Made by a program: the position numbers and the translations under genes. The notes under the pieces were generated by a model, which ran no database searches, was not told the DNA's origin, and saw only the letters and a program-made list of their open reading frames with translations. Shown here piece by piece: positions 5,713-9,709 of a DNA stretch of 9,709 nt (its first letter is position 1; every line of letters begins with the position of its first letter). Origin of the DNA: Rickettsiales bacterium. GTDB lineage: Bacteria; Pseudomonadota; Alphaproteobacteria; Rickettsiales; UBA1997. Location: contig JAIRWJ010000004.1 of assembly GCA_031269065.1 (NCBI GenBank), forward strand, positions 1-9,709. Reading direction: 5' to 3'.

Positions 5713-6240
5713 ATGAATTTTTGGCACGGAACTAGAGAGAGAAAGAGGTTTTTTATCTATCTACTGATAGCAGGAATAGTCTTTGCTGCAGATCAGACTA
5801 GTAAAAATGCTATACTAGATGCAATCAACGGGACAATTGTGAAATCCTATGGGACGAAAAAGGAAATCCACGTGTTTGGATTCCTCAACCTAGTCCTCCT
5901 ATGGAACAGGGGAGGGTGTTTTGGTCTGATGAGTAATGTAAAATTCATATCCATTTTGCTGCTGACCATAGCTTTGGCTACAGCTATGTTCCTGCTGGTT
6001 CTACTATGGAAACACAGTGATACCTGGGACGGAATATGCTTTTCTCTCATTCTTGGAGGAACTCTGGGCAATGTGAGAGACAGGATTTCCCATGGAGCAG
6101 TCATCGACTTCATTGATTTCCATATTCTCCAGCATCACTGGCCATCCTTTAATGTGGCAGACAGTGCTATTTTCATTGGTGTCTTGCTATATATGCTGAA
6201 CGATTTATTCGATCGTAAAAACAGATTTGAAAAAAGTTGA
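5713..6240 (+). CDS. lspA: Lipoprotein signal peptidase (signal peptidase II)
   Basis: An inner-membrane aspartyl protease that removes the signal peptide from prolipoproteins after the lipobox cysteine is lipidated. The 175 residues match the family's length and carry its conserved blocks: DQTSKNAI (27-34), LLWNRGGCFGL (62-72, the NxGxxFG block), GGTLGNVRDR (115-124), GAVIDFIDF (128-136) and FNVADS (146-151). The catalytic pair is D132 and D150. Four membrane spans are evident (about 13-28, 76-98, 105-118, 149-163). AGGGG precedes the ATG by 5 bases and overlaps the stop of the kinase gene, so translation is probably coupled. It is the last gene of the GST-kinase-lspA cluster. Confidence 0.96.
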   Translation: MNFWHGTRERKRFFIYLLIAGIVFAADQTSKNAILDAINGTIVKSYGTKKEIHVFGFLNLVLLWNRGGCFGLMSNVKFISILLLTIALATAMFLLVLLWKHSDTWDGICFSLILGGTLGNVRDRISHGAVIDFIDFHILQHHWPSFNVADSAIFIGVLLYMLNDLFDRKNRFEKS

Positions 6241-6257
6241 TCTAGGATTTACCTAGA
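6241..6257 (+). terminator. Short hairpin directly after lspA
   Basis: TCTAGG (6241-6246) and CCTAGA (6252-6257) pair perfectly around ATTTA, starting on the base after the lspA stop. The following bases (ACCCTTT) hold only three T, so termination would be weak. Confidence 0.45.
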
Positions 6258-6308
6258 ACCCTTTCTGAAATAGAGAGTTCAGACAAATTAGACTCTTCAA
6301 CAAACAGC

Positions 6309-6336
6309 TTGGTATTTCATTCTAAGTGGATATAAT
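6309..6336 (+). promoter_or_regulatory. Sigma-70 type promoter without an obvious intact gene
   Basis: TTGGTA (6309-6314) and a perfect TATAAT (6331-6336) are separated by 16 bases. Transcription would begin near 6343. No intact coding gene follows for 1 kb, so it may serve a small RNA or a gene that has since decayed. Confidence 0.6.
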
Positions 6337-6342
6337 CTAGCT

Positions 6343-6561
6343 GAGATTGGGTTTTTACGCTTATAAATTTCTCTACGTGTTTTTCAAGAGTCTATGGAAG
6401 CAAGAAGTGAGACTGGAGTTATACCAATAGTATCTAGGTAGATTCTGGGTCACGGGATAGCCAGAAAAATGAAGGGCGAACAAAAAAATCCCAGAATCCG
6501 GCGATTCCCAAAAAAATGGGGGCGGGTCGCGTGGTTCAGGTGGGGATAGTGTGCCCTTTTT
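6343..6561 (+). ncRNA. Candidate small RNA or leader with mutually exclusive hairpins
   Basis: The stretch starts at a good promoter and ends at a run of five T (6557-6561). GATTCTGGG (6441-6449) can pair perfectly over 9 bp with CCCAGAATC (6490-6498). Alternatively its TTCTGG core can pair with the nearer CCAGAA (6461-6466). The downstream CCCAGAATC is also the start of a long imperfect hairpin reaching about 6547 that contains the GC-rich GGGGGCGGGTCGCG. These three pairings compete, which is the layout of an attenuator or a switching RNA. The terminal GGG/CCC stem before the T-run is weak. No known family is recognised. The 6258-6308 bases before the promoter show nothing else. Confidence 0.35.
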
Positions 6562-6638
6562 AGAAACCTGCTCTATAGATTGCTGGGAAAACGAAATTTA
6601 AACTAAATTGCAGCTAAGTTATAATAAATTTGCTAAAA

Positions 6639-7020
6639 ATGGCGGAAAAAACTGAAGACAAAAATCTAATTGCCGGAGTCACCAGGGAAAAATTGGATGA
6701 ATTTATATTTATATTTTGAAAAATTCAAATAGAGGACTTTCTTTTAGGCTCTACAGTAATAACGAATTAGGCACGCTGGTTGGGCCTATGAGAGCTATCC
6801 TTTTGTAAAGATGGCCCCTACAGTGGCGTGGAAACAAACTCTGGAGGGAAAGTGGGATATTTTTCTGGAGAAAATTTCAACCATGATAGGGAAGGAATTA
6901 TATAGACCTGATGGCAACAATGAAAATAAAGATGTAAAAGCTTATGGTAAACCAAGAAAAGCTGCGAAAAAGCGGAGTTCAGGAAATATTTTGAATAAAC
7001 CTGTGAAAAACTTAAGATAG
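6639..7020 (+). pseudogene. Decayed coding region, first part
   Basis: Three overlapping plus-strand frames each read like protein for a short distance. ATG 6639 gives 26 residues (MAEKTEDKNLIAGVTREKLD and on) to TGA 6717-6719. A second frame from 6716 continues through RLYSNNELGTLVGPM to TAA 6806. A third frame is open from 6763 through GWAYESYPFVKMAPTVAWKQ to TAG 7018-7020 and contains a 69-residue ATG-initiated frame from 6811 with a Lys/Arg-rich end. None has a Shine-Dalgarno sequence. The pattern of protein-like segments in shifting frames suggests a gene disabled by indels. The original function is not recognised; the 69-residue frame could alternatively be a small real protein. Confidence 0.4.
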
Positions 7021-7051
7021 GGCTACTGCTGCTGAAATCTATCCATTCTAA

Positions 7052-7299
7052 AAGATAATGGTGAAGCAGAAAGCCGAAAACTCGGCGCTAGTAGTAAGAA
7101 TAGCTCGAGAAGAGTTCTATTTTATTAAAAAAGATCTACTATCAAAACAGTGTGGATGAATTCAGGATTCCTCTGGCTGAGTTTGTTAGGAGCTCTATAG
7201 ACCACATTCAAAATTTGCCTTCAAAAACCCGATGGAGTACTTATCTACTAGAGGAAGGAAGCGAATTTGTCTCATATGTTGTGAATTTTGTACAATAGA
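7052..7299 (+). pseudogene. Decayed coding region, second part
   Basis: A frame open from 7052 (ATG 7058) reads MVKQKAENSALVVRIAREEF and ends in TGA at 7157-7159. A frame one base on is open from 7104 and continues through VDEFRIPLAEFVRSSIDH and LEEGSEFVSYVVNFVQ to TAG 7297-7299. Joining them near 7150 gives about 80 residues of ordinary soluble protein composition. It lies between the first decayed stretch and secB, on the same strand, and may be part of the same lost gene. No family is recognised. Confidence 0.4.
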
Positions 7300-7368
7300 C
7301 ACATTAATATTGAAATTAAACAAAGAAATATTACGTTTGCCAAATAAATAACAATTCCCCAGTCGAAG

Positions 7369-7809
7369 ATGATTAGTAGAAGAACTGGCGCAGAGGTGAC
7401 ACTAAACACGCAATATGTTAAAGACCTTTCCTTTGAAAATCCAAGGGCGCCAGAGGTGTATACCCTCAAGGATGTAAAGCCCATCATGGACGTGTCCATA
7501 GACATAAACGCGACAAAGCTGCAAAATAAGGTTTTTGAGGTGGAAACGGTTATAAGTGTCTCAGCAAAATATGATGACAAGTCACTTTTTGTAGTCGAGC
7601 TGGTCTATGCGGGAATTTTTACCATAGACAAGGTTTCTGACGAATTGGTGCAGGAAAATCTGTTTATAGATTGTCCAACAATGATATACCCATTCGCCAG
7701 GAGAATTTTATCGGATACGGTACGGGATGCAAATTTCCCACCTCTTATGCTCGATATGATAGATTTCGAAGAATTATATAACTCAAAGAAGAACACCCTC
7801 AGAAGATGA
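7369..7809 (+). CDS. secB: Protein-export chaperone SecB
   Basis: SecB is a cytoplasmic tetrameric chaperone that keeps preproteins unfolded and hands them to SecA for translocation. The 146 residues match the family's size. The N-terminal QYVKDLSFENPRAPEVY is its most conserved block, and the strand pattern DVSIDINATKLQNKVFEVE is typical. Near the C-terminus come CPTMIYPFARRILSDTVRDA and NFPPLMLDMIDFEELY, both characteristic. Start ATG 7369 leaves the usual short N-terminus; only a weak GAAG precedes it. The stop overlaps the next start as ATGA (7806-7809), indicating translational coupling with the Nudix-like gene. The AT-rich bases 7300-7368 should hold the promoter, but no convincing -35/-10 pair was found there. 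Confidence 0.96.
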   Translation: MISRRTGAEVTLNTQYVKDLSFENPRAPEVYTLKDVKPIMDVSIDINATKLQNKVFEVETVISVSAKYDDKSLFVVELVYAGIFTIDKVSDELVQENLFIDCPTMIYPFARRILSDTVRDANFPPLMLDMIDFEELYNSKKNTLRR

Positions 7810-8600
7810 TCAATAAAAAAAATTTAAGAGATATAATTTTGGCTGGCATTTCAAAAGAAATAGTCCTGTTTGAGGACTCTGTAGATTTGGAAAATATAGA
7901 GACCGAATATGTAAATGAATATAGATTTAACAGTGAAGAGGCCAGAGAATTTATAAATAGAAATTTTTCTGAAAAACAAAGCTTGGATAGTACTCTGCAA
8001 GACAGGATTGTGTTGGGGGTTACCAACTTTGATTTCTATGGAGGTAGAGTTTTCATAAATTTCGAGAAGGGTAGTTATAAAATACATCTGGCCACATTGG
8101 AGCCTGGCTACAGAGAATATATAGAAAATAGGAATTTTTTTATGGTTCCGCTATTTCTCATGAACATAGTTGTGACTCGGGATGACAAGATTGTGACTGT
8201 TAAAACAAGAAATGGTCAATTTGGTCTGATTGGAAACTTTTTGGGTGATGGAGACGTTATAGGTGAAAAAATAAATTTCTTCAGCGCTTCATTTTCGGAA
8301 ATTAGCAAAAAAATTGGCAATGCATATCTCTGTAATTCAAAATTGCTCGGAGTATTCAAATCCACCTGTTGCTTTCTTGTTCTGAGGTATGACACAAATT
8401 CCTCTGGCAGAGAAATTGAAAAGGTTCTGGAACTTGCTGGAGAATCCGGAGGAGAAACTCTATGTCTTGTAAAAAATAGAGAGGATGATCTTGGGGAAGT
8501 CATTGAGAATCCAAATTTTACTGCCGAAGCTAGAATAGCTCTCAAATTCTACATGAAAAATATTTTCCGTAACTACAAGCATATAAATACAAAAATATAG
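7806..8600 (+). CDS. Nudix-fold protein with a degenerate Nudix box (264 aa)
   Basis: Residues about 113-195 follow the Nudix fold: a hydrophobic strand and turn (MNIVVTRDDKIVTVKTRNG), a substrate-side strand (FGLIGNFLGDGDVIGE) and a helix-loop (FSEISKKIG, 163-171), then KLLGVFKS. In active Nudix hydrolases this helix ends REUxEExG and the glutamates bind the metal. Here the REUxEE positions read SEISKK, so one Glu (E165) stays while the two catalytic Glu are Lys168 and Lys169. The protein is therefore probably not a normal diphosphatase. The preceding RIVLGVTNFDFYGG resembles the N-terminal module of larger Nudix proteins of the NUDT22/NUDX9 type, an inference only. The gene overlaps secB by 4 bases and precedes holB by 4 bases, so all three are likely co-expressed. 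Role unknown. Confidence 0.85.
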   Translation: MINKKNLRDIILAGISKEIVLFEDSVDLENIETEYVNEYRFNSEEAREFINRNFSEKQSLDSTLQDRIVLGVTNFDFYGGRVFINFEKGSYKIHLATLEPGYREYIENRNFFMVPLFLMNIVVTRDDKIVTVKTRNGQFGLIGNFLGDGDVIGEKINFFSASFSEISKKIGNAYLCNSKLLGVFKSTCCFLVLRYDTNSSGREIEKVLELAGESGGETLCLVKNREDDLGEVIENPNFTAEARIALKFYMKNIFRNYKHINTKI

Positions 8601-8604
8601 AGAA

Positions 8605-9627
8605 ATGCGAAAACTCTATGGATTTGAAAAAATGCAGGAGAATATGCTGAATAGTTTTAAAAATGGAAAGCTCCACCATTGTTACATGTTGAACGGCTTG
8701 AAAGGAATAGGAAAGAGCTGTTTCCTACACAATCTGGCTAATGTGATACTCAGTGCCAGAGACGGTGGAAAGGAGCCAACAGATCTGGATATAGAGCGAA
8801 CCGGCAGACTGATTAGTGGTGGTGGCCACACGGACCTGGTAACACTGAATATGATCACTCCAGAAGAAGATGGAAGTGAAAATACCTCCAAAAGAGAAGA
8901 AATCAATGTAGGACAGGTTAGAAAGGTTATTTTAGACCTTAAATTAACCCAATCCATCTCGAAAAACAAACTTATGATTGTGGATTCTATAGATTCTGTG
9001 AATGTAAATGGCCAAAACGCACTTCTAAAAACTCTAGAGGAACCTTCACCAAATACATACATATTTCTTGTGTGTCACAACCTACATAGAGTACTGTATA
9101 CGGTAAAGTCCCGATGTATTCTAGTCAATATTCCGGACCCGACATTTGAAAATTGGTCCTTGGCCCTAAAAGAGGTTTCCGCTGGCACTTCGGGGAACAA
9201 TAGGCAGGAACTGGAGAGTCTATATAGCCTGTCCGGCCATTCAATCGGCTTGGCTCTGGAAATTATCAATAACAAAGCCCAAAACGTCTATGGTGAACTG
9301 GTAAATAGCATAGCTGGTGGAGATCCTCTAGAAATACAAAAGTTTGCCGAGCATATCTCCAGTAGTAATCTGTTCAATCTTTTCGGAATATTTATGGACA
9401 AGTTCTTCGGAGAGATTCTAGATCACCACAAAAATGGCCTTCTCACTTCGGATAGAGAGAATAGCAGCGCAGTGGCGATCTTTCTCAGAAAAAACAGTCT
9501 TGAGAAAACAATAAAAAAATATGATTACAGCAGAAAGATGATCAACGACCTCGGGGTCTACAGTCTCGATAAAAAACATTGCCTAACTGTCCTGCTACAG
9601 AAGATGAGTTCTAACGAAGAACCCTGA
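8605..9627 (+). CDS. holB: DNA polymerase III clamp-loader subunit delta'
   Basis: Delta' is the stator of the clamp loader that places the beta clamp on DNA in replication. The AAA+ core shows HHCYMLNGLKGIGKS with a P-loop at 31-38, INVGQVRKVI (100-109), a Walker-B-like MIVDSID (124-130), NGQNALLKTLEEPSPNTYIF (135-154) and the hallmark SRC (169-171) that serves as the arginine finger for the neighbouring subunit. The 340 residues match bacterial delta'. The cysteine quartet that forms a zinc module between the Walker motifs in E. coli is absent here (about 45-80). The P-loop keeps GKS, so nucleotide binding is not excluded. The start at ATG 8605 lies 4 bases after the stop of the preceding gene, with only a weak AGAG upstream. 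Confidence 0.93.
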   Translation: MRKLYGFEKMQENMLNSFKNGKLHHCYMLNGLKGIGKSCFLHNLANVILSARDGGKEPTDLDIERTGRLISGGGHTDLVTLNMITPEEDGSENTSKREEINVGQVRKVILDLKLTQSISKNKLMIVDSIDSVNVNGQNALLKTLEEPSPNTYIFLVCHNLHRVLYTVKSRCILVNIPDPTFENWSLALKEVSAGTSGNNRQELESLYSLSGHSIGLALEIINNKAQNVYGELVNSIAGGDPLEIQKFAEHISSSNLFNLFGIFMDKFFGEILDHHKNGLLTSDRENSSAVAIFLRKNSLEKTIKKYDYSRKMINDLGVYSLDKKHCLTVLLQKMSSNEEP

Positions 9628-9638
9628 CAATGTGGTCA

Positions 9639-9709
9639 TCACAATATGATCCCGTCCTCCAATATTAGATTCCCCTTGTGGAAAAACTTTTCTTTCCCGA
9701 TTCTTGCCG
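9639..9709 (-). CDS. Possible 3' end of a minus-strand gene (partial)
   Basis: The minus-strand frame entering from the window edge reads ARIGKEKFFHKGNLILEDG, then IIL and TGA at 9641-9639. Its composition is protein-like and it would converge on holB with 11 bases between the two stops. Another minus frame is also open here and overlaps holB, so the choice is not certain. No family can be named from 22 residues. Confidence 0.4.
   Translation of the reverse strand, partial: ARIGKEKFFHKGNLILEDGIIL

Noticed and set aside
9641..9709. Second open minus-strand frame at the right edge, overlapping the end of holB.
   Set aside because: It overlaps holB by about 30 bases, and the frame ending at 9639 has a more natural composition and convergent spacing.

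Overview
The window looks like a stretch of a small, moderately AT-rich alphaproteobacterial genome, most likely an obligate intracellular member of the Rickettsiales. The lineage call rests on three things. A circularly permuted, two-piece tmRNA gene lies on the minus strand, an arrangement known from alphaproteobacteria. The housekeeping genes are single copy and scattered (tpiA end, lspA, secB, holB), with strong use of AGA/AGG and ATA codons. The spaces between them are long and contain what look like decaying reading frames. Family or genus cannot be fixed from sequence reading alone.

Layout. Positions 1-61 hold the last codons of tpiA, followed by a strong GC-rich hairpin. From about 230 to 980 the minus strand carries short open frames: a possible 56-residue lipoprotein, a 70-residue exported protein and a frameshifted small frame. 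A strong promoter at 1006-1033 drives a 553-residue protein of unknown function (1082-2743). That protein has weak ankyrin-like motifs, a coiled-coil region and a basic C-terminus, and its gene ends at a textbook terminator (2799-2829). Next comes a GC-rich, strongly structured stretch and then the permuted tmRNA (ssrA, minus strand, promoter at 3323-3351) with predicted tag AKKNFANVAMAA. A frameshifted remnant with its own terminator-like hairpin (3362-3592) precedes a compact plus-strand cluster: glutathione S-transferase-like protein, EnvZ-type sensor histidine kinase and signal peptidase II (3618-6240).

The 1.1 kb between lspA and secB holds a clear promoter, a possible small RNA with competing hairpins, and a decayed coding region. 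The last cluster is secB, a Nudix-like protein that has lost its catalytic glutamates, and holB (7369-9627). The spacing is tight, with an ATGA overlap and a 4-nt gap. The window ends in what may be the 3' end of a minus-strand gene.

How the parts relate. SecB and LspA both serve the export pathway (preprotein chaperoning and lipoprotein maturation), and the two small minus-strand frames near the left end have the look of export substrates. tmRNA handles ribosome rescue, HolB is part of the polymerase III clamp loader, and the histidine kinase has no response regulator beside it. The parts least explained by known families are the 553-residue protein, the degenerate Nudix protein, the structured block at 2848-3030, and the possible RNA at 6343-6561.
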